A stretch of 64,000 nt of DNA from VRUE01 sp963728045 (GTDB taxonomy: Bacteria > Actinomycetota > Thermoleophilia > Solirubrobacterales > 70-9). The stretch covers positions 620,001 through 684,000 of the forward strand of contig CAVSIE010000002.1 of NCBI GenBank assembly GCA_963728045.1, given 5' to 3'. Shown here piece by piece: positions 1-8,673 of this stretch. The position numbers and the translations under genes were made by a program. The notes under the pieces are model-generated. The model did not search any database and had not been told where the DNA came from. It saw nothing but the letters and a program-made list of their open reading frames with translations. Positions within the stretch are counted from its first letter, which is position 1. Each line of letters begins with the position of its first letter.

Positions 1-234
1 CGGCGGTGTCGAGCGCCAGCCTCCTCCGCCACCGCTGCCGGTCTCAGTCGGCTCCAGGGGATCGACCATCGTCCCTGCCAGTGCCAGTAGTGCGTCTCGG
101 CCCTGATCGGGAGACTGGCCGTATCCCGCAGGGTCGAGATTGCGGAAAAGGCGTCCGAAGCGTCCGTGGTGAAAACGTGAGCGCGCGACGAAGTCGATAC
201 CCGCCGGCTCATTGAGCCCGTGTTCGCTTGACAT
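1..234 (-). CDS. Probable animal-type haem peroxidase, N-terminal fragment (runs off left edge)
   Basis: Seventy-eight codons are open from an ATG at 234 to the window edge. The start is well supported: GGAAGGAGTAGGG sits directly upstream on this strand. The visible protein contains HHGRFGRLFRNLDP (about residues 21-34) and LLALAGTMVDP (about 51-61), followed by a glycine-rich stretch. As I remember the family, bacterial animal-type haem peroxidases begin with an RFGR(M/L)F..LPP block and an L..LG..M block before the YLGQF(V/I)DHD haem-binding region, which would lie outside the window. Assignment therefore rests on a short N-terminal similarity, and the catalytic residues cannot be seen. 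No signal peptide is evident. It is transcribed away from metG and has its own promoter-like sequence. Confidence 0.55.
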   Translation of the reverse strand, partial: MSSEHGLNEPAGIDFVARSRFHHGRFGRLFRNLDPAGYGQSPDQGRDALLALAGTMVDPLEPTETGSGGGGGWRSTPP

Positions 235-268
235 CCCTACTCCTTCCGTCTCTGCTAGACGGTGGTTC

Positions 269-296
269 ACTCTAGGAAAGAGTGGAGTTTTGTCAA
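269..296 (-). promoter_or_regulatory. Candidate promoter of the haem peroxidase gene
   Basis: On the minus strand a perfect TTGACA (291-296) is followed after 16 bases by TAGAGT (269-274), about 35 bases before the ATG at 234. Two small inverted repeats overlap or follow it: CACTCT-N5-AGAGTG (268-284) across the -10 region and CGTCT-N5-AGACG (247-261) in the leader. Either could be an operator; no regulator is known. Confidence 0.4.
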
Positions 297-309
297 GAAA
301 TCTTTTTGA

Positions 310-1815
310 TCAAGCTGGAGCCTCGACCTTGGGGAAGAGCGGCGGTACCCGCTCGACTCGCTGGCCGCCGGGACGTGAACCAAGGCCGGCGAGGGCGCGG
401 GAGTCCTCGCCCAGCGCCGCCAGCAGGCGCTCGCTCGACGCCGGCAGGAAGGGCACGAGGAGCAAAGTCGTCACCCGCAGCCCCTCGGTGAGGTTGTAGA
501 GGACCTCGTCGAGGCGCTCGGGATCGGCCTCGTCCTTGGCCAGGTCCCAGGGCCGCATCTCCTCGACGTAGCGGTTGAGGCGCCGGACCAGTTTCCAGGC
601 CTCCTCCAGCGCCTGGGTCAGCTCGGCCCGGTCGAGCAGCTCGCTGAAGCGCTCGACGATCCCTTCGAAGTCCTCCTCGAGCACGGCATCGACGGCAGCC
701 ACCGGCACGATGCCGTCGCGGTAGCGGTCGACCATCGCCAGCACCCGGCTTGCCAGGTTGCCGAAGTCGTTGGCCAGCTCGGTCTCGTAGCGGGCCTCGA
801 AGCCGGCGGTCGAGATCGAGCCGTCCTGGCCGAAGCTGACCTCGCGGAAGCAGTAGAAGCGCAGCGCGTCGGCGCCGAAGCGCTCGATCGCCTCGAAGGG
901 GTCGAGCACGTTGCCGAGCGACTTTGACATCTTCTTCTCGCCCATCAGCAGGAAGCCGTGGATCGCCATCCGCCGCGGCGGCTCCAGATCGGCCGCCCAG
1001 AGCAGCGCCGGCCAGATCACCGCGTGGAACTTGAGGATGTCCTTGGCCATCACGTGCAGCGCCGCGGGCCAGTAGCGCTCGGTCAGGTCCTCGCCCTCGC
1101 GGGCGAAGCCGAGCGCGGTGACGTAGTTGAGCAGCGCGTCGAACCAGACGTACATGCGCTGGCCCGGGTCCCAGGGCAGCTCCATTCCCCACTTCAGCTT
1201 CGGCCGCGAGAGCGAGACGTCTTCGAGGCCCTGCTTGATGAAGGAGACCGCCTCGTTGCGCCGGAACTCGGGCACGACGAAGTCGGGACGCTCGGCGTAG
1301 AGCGCTTCGAGCCGCTCCTGGAAGGCGGAGAGGCGGAAGAACCAGTTCTCCTCGCGCAGGCGCTCGAGCGGGATCTCGTGGATCGGGCAGGTCTGGCCGG
1401 GGCCGAGCTCGCGCTCGGTCTTGAAGTCGGCGCAGCGCGGGCAGTACCAGCCTTCGTAGGTGCCCTTGTTCACCCAGCCGTTGTCGTAGACCCGCTGCAT
1501 GATCTCGGCGACCCGCTCCTTGTGGCGGGGATCGGAGGTGCGGATGAAGAAGTCGTTGGTGGCGTCGATGATCGGCATCAGCGCCTGGAACTTCTCCGCG
1601 TTGCGGTCGGCCAGCTCCTGTGGAGTGATGCCCTCGCGCTCGGCCGCCGTCTCGATCGGCTCGCCGTGCTCGTCGGTGCCGGTGAGGAAGAAGACGTCCT
1701 CGCCGCGCTGGCGCATGTGGCGGGCAAGCACGTCGGCCGCCAGCGTCGAGTAGGCATGGCCGAGGTGCGGCTCGGCGTTGACGTAGTAGATCGGCGTGGT
1801 GACGTAATAGCTCAC
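310..1815 (-). CDS. metG: Methionyl-tRNA synthetase
   Basis: Class I aminoacyl-tRNA synthetase that charges tRNA-Met in the cytoplasm. The 501-residue protein has the HIGH-type signature HLGH at 17-20, a connective zinc knuckle (C125, C128, C143, H146) and the KMSKS loop at 295-299. The anticodon-binding helical domain follows. It ends without the C-terminal tRNA-binding (Trbp111-like) domain carried by longer MetRS enzymes, so it is the short form. Its ATG overlaps the stop of rsmI by four bases (1812-1815), placing it last in a glucokinase-rsmI-metG operon and suggesting translational coupling. Confidence 0.97.
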   Translation of the reverse strand: MSYYVTTPIYYVNAEPHLGHAYSTLAADVLARHMRQRGEDVFFLTGTDEHGEPIETAAEREGITPQELADRNAEKFQALMPIIDATNDFFIRTSDPRHKERVAEIMQRVYDNGWVNKGTYEGWYCPRCADFKTERELGPGQTCPIHEIPLERLREENWFFRLSAFQERLEALYAERPDFVVPEFRRNEAVSFIKQGLEDVSLSRPKLKWGMELPWDPGQRMYVWFDALLNYVTALGFAREGEDLTERYWPAALHVMAKDILKFHAVIWPALLWAADLEPPRRMAIHGFLLMGEKKMSKSLGNVLDPFEAIERFGADALRFYCFREVSFGQDGSISTAGFEARYETELANDFGNLASRVLAMVDRYRDGIVPVAAVDAVLEEDFEGIVERFSELLDRAELTQALEEAWKLVRRLNRYVEEMRPWDLAKDEADPERLDEVLYNLTEGLRVTTLLLVPFLPASSERLLAALGEDSRALAGLGSRPGGQRVERVPPLFPKVEAPA

Positions 1816-2639
1816 TGGCGAGGCTCCCTTCCGGTGAGCGCACGGTAGAGGTCGTTGGCGCGGGTGCCGGTGAGGGCGGCGACGACGCTGGCGGCGGCGC
1901 GCGGGCGCGCTCCCGACTGGACCAGGTGGCGGAGGGCGTCGACGGCGAAGCCGACGTCGCGGTCGTGGTCCTCGGAGGCGGCGGGCCCGATCACCAGCAC
2001 GATCTCGCCCTTGACGTCGCTGCGGAAGCGGCGCGCCAGCTCGGCCAGCGAGCCCCGGGCGACTTCCTCGTGCATCTTCGAGAGCTCGCGGCAGACGGCT
2101 GCGGGACGGTCGGGAGCGATCGCCGCCAGCGCCGCCAGCGAGTCGCCGACGCGCCGCGGCGACTCGAAGGCGACCACGGTCTCGGCCGAGCGCAGCACCC
2201 GCTCCATCTCCCCCGAGCGCTTCGGCAGGAAGCCCTCGAAGCGCCAGCGGTCGGTCGGCAGGCCGGAAGCGACCAGCGCCACCGGCACCACCGAGGGACC
2301 CGGCAGCACGACCACCTCGAGGCTGCGTTCGATGCAGCGCCGGATCAGGCGGAAGCCGGGGTCGGAGATCGCCGGCATCCCGGCGTCGGAGACGAGGGCG
2401 ACGACCTCGCCGCGTTCGACCCGCTGCGCCAGCTCCTTGGCCCGCACCGGTTCGTTGCCCTCATGAATGGAAATGAGCGGCGGCGCCGGGCGGATGCCGA
2501 GCTTCTCCAGCAGGGAGCCGGTGCGGCGGGTGTCCTCGCAGGCGATGAAGTCGGCGGAGACGAGCGCGTCGCGGACGCGCACCGTGACGTCGTCGAGGTT
2601 GCCGATCGGGGTCGGGCAGACGACCAGCGCGCCCGGCAT
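1812..2639 (-). CDS. rsmI: 16S rRNA (cytidine1402-2'-O)-methyltransferase
   Basis: SAM-dependent methyltransferase that modifies C1402 in the decoding centre of 16S rRNA. The 275-residue protein carries the family blocks PTPIGNLDD (9-17), CEDTR (34-38), a VSDAGMPAISDPG loop (about 83-95) and GFLPK. Length is normal for the family. The ATG overlaps the TGA of the upstream glucokinase gene (2639-2641), and the stop overlaps the metG start, so three genes are tightly coupled. Confidence 0.96.
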   Translation of the reverse strand: MPGALVVCPTPIGNLDDVTVRVRDALVSADFIACEDTRRTGSLLEKLGIRPAPPLISIHEGNEPVRAKELAQRVERGEVVALVSDAGMPAISDPGFRLIRRCIERSLEVVVLPGPSVVPVALVASGLPTDRWRFEGFLPKRSGEMERVLRSAETVVAFESPRRVGDSLAALAAIAPDRPAAVCRELSKMHEEVARGSLAELARRFRSDVKGEIVLVIGPAASEDHDRDVGFAVDALRHLVQSGARPRAAASVVAALTGTRANDLYRALTGREPRQ

Positions 2640-3598
2640 CAGGCGGCTCGCTCCAGCTCGAGCCGCGCCATCGCGGCGGCGCCGATCATCCCCGCGTCAC
2701 TGCCGAGCTGCGCCGGGACCACGGGGGTGCGGTCCATCGGCGGCAGGGCGCGGGCCTGCAGCTCGCGGCGGGCCGGCCCCAGCAGCAGGTCGCCGGCCGC
2801 GATCACGCCGCCGCCGATCACGATCGTGTCCGGCTCGAAGATGTTGGCGAAGCTGGCCAGGGCGACGCCGAGCCGGGTCCCGACCAGGCCGAAGACGCCG
2901 ATCGCCGTCGCGTCGCCCTCCTGCGCCGCCACGGTCACGGTCCTGCCGTCGATCGCGCGCCCTGCAGCAAGCTCCCGCCCCAGCGCCGAGTCCGGCTCGC
3001 GCTCGGCGGCTTCGCGGCCGGCACGGCCCAGCGCGGTTCCGGAGGCATAGGCCTCGACGCAGCCGTGGTTCGGGCAGTTGCCCTGGCAGCGCGGGCCGTC
3101 CATGTCGATCACCATGTGCCCGAGCTCGGCCCCCGCGCCGGTCGAGCCGCGGTAGACCTCGCCGCCGAGAATCAGGCCGCCGCCGATGCCGGTGCCGATC
3201 GTCAGCATCACCGCGTTCGTGGCGCCGCGGGCGGCGCCGTAGAGCGACTCGGCGAGCGCCGCGACGTTGGCGTCGTTGTCGACGAAGACCGGCAGCCCGG
3301 TTCGCTTCTCGACCAGGTCGCGGATCGGCAGGTCCTCGATCGGGAGGTTGACGGCGGAGACCGCGAGGCCCCGCTCGTGGTCGACGGTGGCCGGGATGCC
3401 GAGCCCGACGGCTGCCGCGTCCGGGCGAGCGGCGCGGGCCTCTTCGATCTCTCCGACGAGCAGCTCCACCAGCTCGTCCTCGCTCTGGCCGGTGGACGCC
3501 TCGCGGTCCTCCCAGAGCACCTCGGAGTCGCGATCGAGGACGCCCGAGAGCATCTTCGTCCCACCCAGGTCGATGCCGATCGTCTCGTCGGCGCTCAT
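2639..3598 (-). CDS. glk: ROK-family glucokinase
   Basis: Phosphorylates glucose to glucose 6-phosphate with ATP. The 319-residue protein opens with the ATP-binding DLGGTK motif (residues 10-15), has the IGTGIGGG glycine loop, and carries the ROK zinc-binding signature with clustered cysteines (CQGNCPNHGCVE) after the GH pair. The start MSADETIG at 3598 is chosen because the sugar-kinase fold begins immediately after it; the upstream part of the same open frame lies antisense to the LCP gene and is not coding. First gene of the glk-rsmI-metG operon and divergent from the LCP gene. Other ROK sugar kinases are possible, but the cysteine pattern favours glucokinase. Confidence 0.9.
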   Translation of the reverse strand: MSADETIGIDLGGTKMLSGVLDRDSEVLWEDREASTGQSEDELVELLVGEIEEARAARPDAAAVGLGIPATVDHERGLAVSAVNLPIEDLPIRDLVEKRTGLPVFVDNDANVAALAESLYGAARGATNAVMLTIGTGIGGGLILGGEVYRGSTGAGAELGHMVIDMDGPRCQGNCPNHGCVEAYASGTALGRAGREAAEREPDSALGRELAAGRAIDGRTVTVAAQEGDATAIGVFGLVGTRLGVALASFANIFEPDTIVIGGGVIAAGDLLLGPARRELQARALPPMDRTPVVPAQLGSDAGMIGAAAMARLELERAA

Positions 3599-3658
3599 CG
3601 TAGGAGAGGGCTCTGGAGACAGGCGACCGCGGGCATCGGCATGATTCCTAACCCTTTC

Positions 3659-4891
3659 ATGGCTGGCAACGACGAGCAGCAGCCCTCGGGGCCGCCCGAC
3701 TACAAGGTCTACCGGTCCCGCAAGGGCCTCCTGTCCAGGTTTCGCTCCCCCGACCTCTCGGGGTTGCGTGAGCGTGGCAAGCGCGACCCGAAGCAGCCGG
3801 GCGGCCCCGAAGAACCGGAGCGGCGGCGGCGCCTCCCCAGTCCTCCGCGCTCCACCCGCCGGATCCTCAAGTGGATCGGGCTGGCCGCCCTCGGCTGGGT
3901 CCTGCTCAGCTTCCTCGCCTTCGCCGTCTCCGCCCAGTTGCAGTCCTTCAAGCTCTCCGGCGAGGCGAAGGAGGCGCTGCATGGCAACCCGCTGCTGCTG
4001 CCGCAGGCGCAGACGATCCTGGTGATCGGGACCGACGCCCGGCCGCCCGACACCGAGGAGCCCGGAGCGGCCCCCTCCGAGGAGTGCTTCGAGCAGCAGG
4101 CCCATGGCGACGCCCCCCACGGCGAGTGCTCGGTCGGCCAGTTCCGCGCCGACACGCTGATGCTGATCCGCGCCGGGGGCGGCGCCTTCCGCAAGCTCTC
4201 GATCCCCCGCGACAGCTACGCCGAGATCCCCGGCCAGGCGCCGACGAAGATCAACGCCGCCTACGCCTTCGGTGGCGCCAAGGCCCAGATCGAAGCGGTA
4301 GAGGACTTCCTCGACATCGACATCGACCATGTCGCGATCGTCGACTTCACCGGCTTCGAAGACCTGATCGATGCGGTCGGTGGGGTCGAGGTCGACGTCC
4401 CGGTGAAGCTCTGCACCGACATCTCCGGCGGCGCCGGCGGCGGACAGGGCGGCGTAACGCTGCGCCTCGGCAAGGGCGAGAACACGCTGAGCGGCGAAAA
4501 GGCCCTGGCCTACGCGCGTACCCGCAAGCCGAGCGAATGTCCCGGCCCAGGCCCCAGCGCCTACACGCTCGGCTACAGCGACTTCGATCGCGAGGAAGCC
4601 CAGCAAGCCGTGATCAACGGGATCAAGGGCCGCCTCACCGACCCGCTCCGCCTCCCCTACAACTTTGTCAAGGGCCCGATCATCGGCTGGGACGCGCCCA
4701 AGGCCTTCGTCAGTGACATGGGCTTCTTCACCATGCCGCAGCTGGTCCTCGCGGCGGCGATCGGCGGCAGCTCCCCCGCGGACGTTCTCTGCGCGGGTGA
4801 GAACGCGGGATGTGGCGAAGGCCCGGAAACGAGCGTCGAAGTCCCCGAGTCGGTACGAAGACAGGCGGTCGACCGCCTGCTCAACGGCTAG
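3659..4891 (+). CDS. LytR-CpsA-Psr (LCP) family cell-envelope ligase
   Basis: LCP proteins transfer lipid-linked glycopolymers (teichoic acid, arabinogalactan or similar) onto peptidoglycan at the outer membrane face. The 410-residue protein has a basic cytoplasmic N-terminus (about 68 residues), one transmembrane segment (about 69-92) and an extracellular LCP domain. In that domain the motifs ILVIGTDARP, FRADTLMLIR, SIPRDSYAEIP and KINAAYAFGG are visible, with the conserved Arg and Asp residues that bind the lipid pyrophosphate. An in-frame ATG also exists at 3641, but the intervening codons (ATT, CCT, CCT) are unlike the gene, so 3659 is preferred; neither has a strong Shine-Dalgarno. Its TAG shares a CTAG palindrome with the stop of the convergent fmdB-like gene. 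Confidence 0.9.
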   Translation: MAGNDEQQPSGPPDYKVYRSRKGLLSRFRSPDLSGLRERGKRDPKQPGGPEEPERRRRLPSPPRSTRRILKWIGLAALGWVLLSFLAFAVSAQLQSFKLSGEAKEALHGNPLLLPQAQTILVIGTDARPPDTEEPGAAPSEECFEQQAHGDAPHGECSVGQFRADTLMLIRAGGGAFRKLSIPRDSYAEIPGQAPTKINAAYAFGGAKAQIEAVEDFLDIDIDHVAIVDFTGFEDLIDAVGGVEVDVPVKLCTDISGGAGGGQGGVTLRLGKGENTLSGEKALAYARTRKPSECPGPGPSAYTLGYSDFDREEAQQAVINGIKGRLTDPLRLPYNFVKGPIIGWDAPKAFVSDMGFFTMPQLVLAAAIGGSSPADVLCAGENAGCGEGPETSVEVPESVRRQAVDRLLNG

Positions 4892-5199
4892 TCGCCGCTG
4901 GCGGCGGTCTTGGTCTCGGGCTTCTTCGAGTCGCTCGACTTCGACTCCGAGGACTTGGACTCGCCCGAATCCTTCGACTCGCCTGAGCTCTCCGAGGAGC
5001 CGCCGCCGTTGGCGCCGCTCTTCTTCTTGCCGTAGTCGGTGTTGTGGAAGCCCGAGCCCTTGAAGTGGATCGCGACCGGGTGCAGCACGCGCACGGCTTT
5101 GGCGCCGCACTCCTGGCACTCGGTGAGCGGCTCGTCGCTCATCCGCTGGATCACGTCGAAGACGTGACCGTTGTCGCACTTGTACTCGTAGATCGGCAT
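4888..5199 (-). CDS. FmdB-family zinc ribbon protein
   Basis: A 103-residue protein beginning MPIYEYKCDNGHVFDVIQR, the standard FmdB/CxxC_CXXC_SSSS start. A second CxxC (CQECG) completes a zinc ribbon within the first 45 residues. The rest is a low-complexity Ser/Lys/Glu/Asp tail (about 60-103) that is probably disordered. The family was named from a putative regulator of formamidase; its function in most bacteria is not established. Convergent with LCP, with both stop codons in CTAG at 4888-4891, and divergent from glycyl-tRNA synthetase. Confidence 0.85.
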   Translation of the reverse strand: MPIYEYKCDNGHVFDVIQRMSDEPLTECQECGAKAVRVLHPVAIHFKGSGFHNTDYGKKKSGANGGGSSESSGESKDSGESKSSESKSSDSKKPETKTAASGD

Positions 5200-5236
5200 A
5201 GCGGTGGGCGATTATCGCAGCCGATACGGTTCGGGC

Positions 5237-6628
5237 ATGGCAGCCGCCGAACCAGGAACGCGTCCGACCGAGGTGACGATGGAGGAGGTCGTCGCCCTCT
5301 GCAAGCGGCGCGGCTTCGTCTTTCCCTCCTCGGAGATCTACGGCGGGCTCGGCTCGACCTACGACTACGGCCACTACGGGGTGCTGCTGAAGAACAACGT
5401 CAAGGCCGAGTGGTGGCGGGCGATGCTGCAGGACCGCGACGACATCGTCGCCCTCGACTCGGCGATCCTCCAGCACCCGAAAGTCTGGGAGGCGTCGGGG
5501 CATCTCGAGGGCTTCACCGACCCGCTCGTGCAGTGCCTCGGCAAGTGCAAGAAGCGCTGGCGTGAGGACCACTTGCGCGAGGACGTCGAGGCAAAAGGCG
5601 GCGACCCGGCGGCCGAGCTGCGCTGTCCCGAGTGCGGCGGCGAGCTCTCCGAGCCGCGCCAGTTCAACCTGATGTTCGAGACCCACGTCGGCCCGGTGGC
5701 GGGCGAGGGCTCGGAGGTCTACCTGCGGCCGGAGACGGCGCAGGGGATCTTCATCAACTTCAAGAACGTGCTCGGCTTCGCCCGCAAGAAGCCGCCCTTC
5801 GGGATCGCCCAGATCGGCAAGTCGTTCCGCAACGAGATCACGCCGGGCAACTTCATCTTCCGCACCCGCGAGTTCGAGCAGATGGAGATGGAGTTCTTCG
5901 TCCCGCCGGCTGAAGCCGAGAAGTGGCACCAGACATGGATGGAGGAGCGCGAGCGCTGGTACACCGAGCTCGGCCTCCGGCCCGAGTACCTGCGCGTCCG
6001 CGCCCATGGCGAGGACGAGCTCTCGCACTACTCCTCGGCGACCAGCGACATCGAGTACCTCTTTCCGATCGGCTGGTCGGAGCTGGAGGGGATCGCCAAC
6101 CGCGGCGACTTCGACCTCACCCAGCACGCCAAGTTCAGCGGCGAGAAGCTCGAGTACTTCGACCAGGGGACGAAAGAGCGCTACGTCCCCCACGTGATCG
6201 AGCCGGCCGCCGGCGCCGACCGAGCCGCGCTCGCCTTCCTGGTCGACGCCTACGACGTTGAGGAAGTCGAGGAACGCAAGCGCACGGTGCTCCGCCTCCA
6301 CCCCCGCCTGGCCCCGGTCAAGGTCGCGGTCCTGCCCCTCGTCTCCAAGGAGGGGATGCCGGAGAAGGCGCGCGAGGTCTTCGAGCAGCTGCGCCGCCGC
6401 CTGCCCACCGAGTTCGACGAGGGCGGCTCGATCGGCAAGCGCTACCGCCGCCAGGACGAGATCGGCACCCCCTGGGGCATCACCGTCGACCACCAGACGA
6501 TGGAGGACGACACCGTCACCCTCCGCGACCGCGACTCTCTCGAGCAGACCCGACTCCCGATCGAGGGCCTCGCCGACGACCTGGCGAACCGCCTCGCCCA
6601 GCCCTGGCAGAGCCCAAAGCTGGACTAG
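5237..6628 (+). CDS. glyQS: Glycyl-tRNA synthetase (single-chain alpha2 type)
   Basis: Class II synthetase that charges tRNA-Gly. The early block VALCKRRGFVFPSSEIYGG is diagnostic of the eukaryote/actinobacterial single-chain enzyme, as opposed to the GlyQ/GlyS heterotetramer. Zinc-binding cysteines (CLGKC, CPECGG), motif 2 (SFRNEITPGNFIFRTREFEQ) and the C-terminal anticodon domain (KVAVLPLVSKEG) are visible. The ATG at 5237 gives 463 residues; a GTG at 5204 and an ATG at 5279 are also in frame. Conservation begins at about MEEVVALCKRRG, so either ATG is acceptable. Convergent with the thioesterase-like gene, sharing a CTAG at 6625-6628. Confidence 0.95.
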   Translation: MAAAEPGTRPTEVTMEEVVALCKRRGFVFPSSEIYGGLGSTYDYGHYGVLLKNNVKAEWWRAMLQDRDDIVALDSAILQHPKVWEASGHLEGFTDPLVQCLGKCKKRWREDHLREDVEAKGGDPAAELRCPECGGELSEPRQFNLMFETHVGPVAGEGSEVYLRPETAQGIFINFKNVLGFARKKPPFGIAQIGKSFRNEITPGNFIFRTREFEQMEMEFFVPPAEAEKWHQTWMEERERWYTELGLRPEYLRVRAHGEDELSHYSSATSDIEYLFPIGWSELEGIANRGDFDLTQHAKFSGEKLEYFDQGTKERYVPHVIEPAAGADRAALAFLVDAYDVEEVEERKRTVLRLHPRLAPVKVAVLPLVSKEGMPEKAREVFEQLRRRLPTEFDEGGSIGKRYRRQDEIGTPWGITVDHQTMEDDTVTLRDRDSLEQTRLPIEGLADDLANRLAQPWQSPKLD

Positions 6629-7338
6629 GGCTGGCGCAGCTCGACCAGCAGGGCGCGGGCGATGGCGAGGGTCTCGCCGTCGGCGTTGAGGATGGCTGAG
6701 GCAGCTTCGCTCTTGCGCCCGTCGGACTCGAGGGGCCAGGCGACGACTACGTGGTCCTCACCCGCGTGAACGGGACCGTCGATGCGGGTCGCCTGGCGGA
6801 CGAGGAAGCCGACGGGCAGCTCTTCGCGCTTCAGGTAGGCGGCGAAGTAGGTGGGGCAGTCGAGGACTCCCCAGACGATCTCGGGACGGACCGAGCCGTC
6901 GCCATCGGCGGCCCACTCGGGCGGCGTCCAGGGCGAGGCGACCATCTCGCGGCCCTCGACCTCACCGGCGAAGACGCCGAGCGAGTCCTCGCGGTCGAGC
7001 CCGCAGACGAAGCAGCGGCTGAACTGCCCGCCGCGCAGGCCGCGGTAGCGACCTGCCGCCGCACGCGCTGCCTCCAGGCTCACCGGCTGCGGTGGCTCGA
7101 CGCCGAGATCGTCAACGGAGCGCGCCTCTGCGACCAGCGTCTCGCTGTCGCTGATCCGGATCGAACCATCGCCCGCCGCGTCGACGGCGAGCTCGGTATC
7201 GAGCGGGACCGGGCTGCGCAGGCTCACCTCGGCGATCTCGCCCTCCACGTAAGCGGCGATGGCCCCGGCCGAGTAGCCGCCGTTGCCGCTCTGCAGCGGT
7301 CCGTTGAAGCGATTTGGGATCGCGATCGATTCGCTCAC
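6625..7338 (-). CDS. Thioesterase-like (hotdog-fold) protein
   Basis: The 237-residue product is arranged like double-hotdog acyl-CoA thioesterase relatives. An N-terminal half contains FNGPLQSGNGGYSAG and SLRSPVPLDTEL. A central FSRCFVCGLDRED segment has a paired Cys. The C-terminal half, with WGVLDCPTYFAA and HVVVAWPLESDGRKS, resembles the second hotdog of this family. No certain catalytic residues can be named. The start is taken as the GTG at 7338, giving VSESIAIPNRFNGP; an ATG at 7383 would extend nearly into the divergent MFS start. Substrate unknown; an acyl-CoA or similar thioester is inferred. Confidence 0.6.
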   Translation of the reverse strand: MSESIAIPNRFNGPLQSGNGGYSAGAIAAYVEGEIAEVSLRSPVPLDTELAVDAAGDGSIRISDSETLVAEARSVDDLGVEPPQPVSLEAARAAAGRYRGLRGGQFSRCFVCGLDREDSLGVFAGEVEGREMVASPWTPPEWAADGDGSVRPEIVWGVLDCPTYFAAYLKREELPVGFLVRQATRIDGPVHAGEDHVVVAWPLESDGRKSEAASAILNADGETLAIARALLVELRQP

Positions 7339-7394
7339 GGCTGTATCGAAGCACGCGCGTGGACGGCCGGCAATGCGGCACATATCCTCGCCCG

Positions 7395-8663
7395 ATGCAG
7401 CCGAGCCTGCTTCGAGACCGCGACTTCCTTCTCGTCGCAGCGTCAGTCGGGGTCTCAGCGCTCGGCGACTGGGTCGCGATCGTCGCGCTCGGGCTCTATG
7501 TCAAGGAGGCGACCGACTCGGGGCTGGCCGTCGCTGCGCTCTGGATCTGCCTCTTCGGGCCCTCGGTCGCGGTCGCGGGATACGTCGGGCTGCTCGTCGA
7601 TCGCCTCGAGGCGACGAGGCTGCTTGCGGCGGTCTCCGCTCTGGGCGCCCTCGCGGCGGCCGCGCTCGCCTTCAGCAGCGGCATCGGCCTGGTGCTGGCG
7701 CTAACCGCGACCCTGGGCGTCGTCTTTGCCACCTCGCAGCCGGCGGAGTTCGCGCTCGTGCCACCGCTCGCGGGCGAGGCGCGGATTCAGGAGGCGAACG
7801 GCCACGTCGAGACTGCCCGGTACATCGGCTTCGGGATCGGGCCGCTCCTAGGCGGCCTGCTCTTCTCGGCCGGAGGCCTGGAGCTGGCGATGCTGGTCGA
7901 CGCCGGCACCTTTGCCTTCGTCGCGCTCGCCGCCCTCGCCCTGCGGGTGCGCCGCGACCCCAGGTCCCTGGGCGATGCCGACCACGCGCCCCGCGCCCGC
8001 GACGGGATCGCCTTCCTCTTCCGCGACAGGCTGCTGGCGCTGGTGATGGTCGTCGCCTTCACCTCGCTGCTCTTCATGTCCGCCGTCTGGGTGGCGGAGC
8101 TCTTCTTCGTCGAGGACGTGCTCGGCCGCGGCGATCTCGCCTACGGCGCGATGCTCTCGATCTGGACCGCCGGCATGGCCCTCGGGGCGATGCTGCTCTC
8201 GCGACGGGTCGTCGCCGCCGCCGTCGGCGCGGTCGGCCTCGCCGCCGCCGCGATCCAGGGAGCGGCGCTGGCCCTGCCGGCGCTCTGGCTCAGCTTCGCC
8301 TTCTTCCTCGCCTGCTCGTTCCTCGGCGGCCTCGCCCACGGCCTCAAGAACGTGATGTTCCGCAGCCTGATTCACGTCCGCGTGCCAGGCGACCTGCACG
8401 GCCGCGCCTTCGCCGCCTACAACGGAATCCGCAACACGGCTGAGCTGGGCGCTTTCGCGGCCGGCGGCCTGCTCGTCGCGGCGATCGGGGCGCGCGGCAC
8501 GCTCGCCTATGCCGGCGGGCTCTCGGCGCTGGCCGGAGCCCTGGGGCTGCTGATGCTGGCGCGGCGCTACGGTGGCCTCGTCCCAACTGGCCCGGTCGGG
8601 CCACCGCTCGACGCGAAGGACACGGGCGACGAGCCGCCGGCCCCAGCCCAGCCTGCCGCCTGA
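7395..8663 (+). CDS. MFS transporter
   Basis: A 422-residue integral membrane protein with about twelve hydrophobic segments, starting MQPSLLRDRDFLLVAASVG. The pattern (LGDWVAIVALGLYV near the N-terminus, PAEFALVPPLAG, RYIGFGIGPLLGG, GLKNVMFRSLIHVRVP in the second half) matches MFS exporters related to enterobactin/macrolide-type exporters. The tail after about residue 395 is Pro/Ala-rich and cytoplasmic. Substrate cannot be inferred. It is divergent from the thioesterase-like gene, and 10 bases separate it from the convergent AlkZ-like gene. Confidence 0.85.
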   Translation: MQPSLLRDRDFLLVAASVGVSALGDWVAIVALGLYVKEATDSGLAVAALWICLFGPSVAVAGYVGLLVDRLEATRLLAAVSALGALAAAALAFSSGIGLVLALTATLGVVFATSQPAEFALVPPLAGEARIQEANGHVETARYIGFGIGPLLGGLLFSAGGLELAMLVDAGTFAFVALAALALRVRRDPRSLGDADHAPRARDGIAFLFRDRLLALVMVVAFTSLLFMSAVWVAELFFVEDVLGRGDLAYGAMLSIWTAGMALGAMLLSRRVVAAAVGAVGLAAAAIQGAALALPALWLSFAFFLACSFLGGLAHGLKNVMFRSLIHVRVPGDLHGRAFAAYNGIRNTAELGAFAAGGLLVAAIGARGTLAYAGGLSALAGALGLLMLARRYGGLVPTGPVGPPLDAKDTGDEPPAPAQPAA

Positions 8664-8673
8664 CCTGCAGCGC

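Noticed and set aside
6..215. Plus-strand open frame over the left edge
   Set aside because: It is antisense to the haem peroxidase fragment, which has a strong ribosome site, a promoter and family-like motifs.
3065..3658. N-terminal extension of the LCP protein across the glucokinase gene
   Set aside because: Antisense to a clear ROK kinase; LCP-like sequence begins only after 3659.
3599..6493. Very long minus-strand open frame upstream of glucokinase
   Set aside because: High-GC shadow of the LCP and glycyl-tRNA synthetase genes; no domain recognised.
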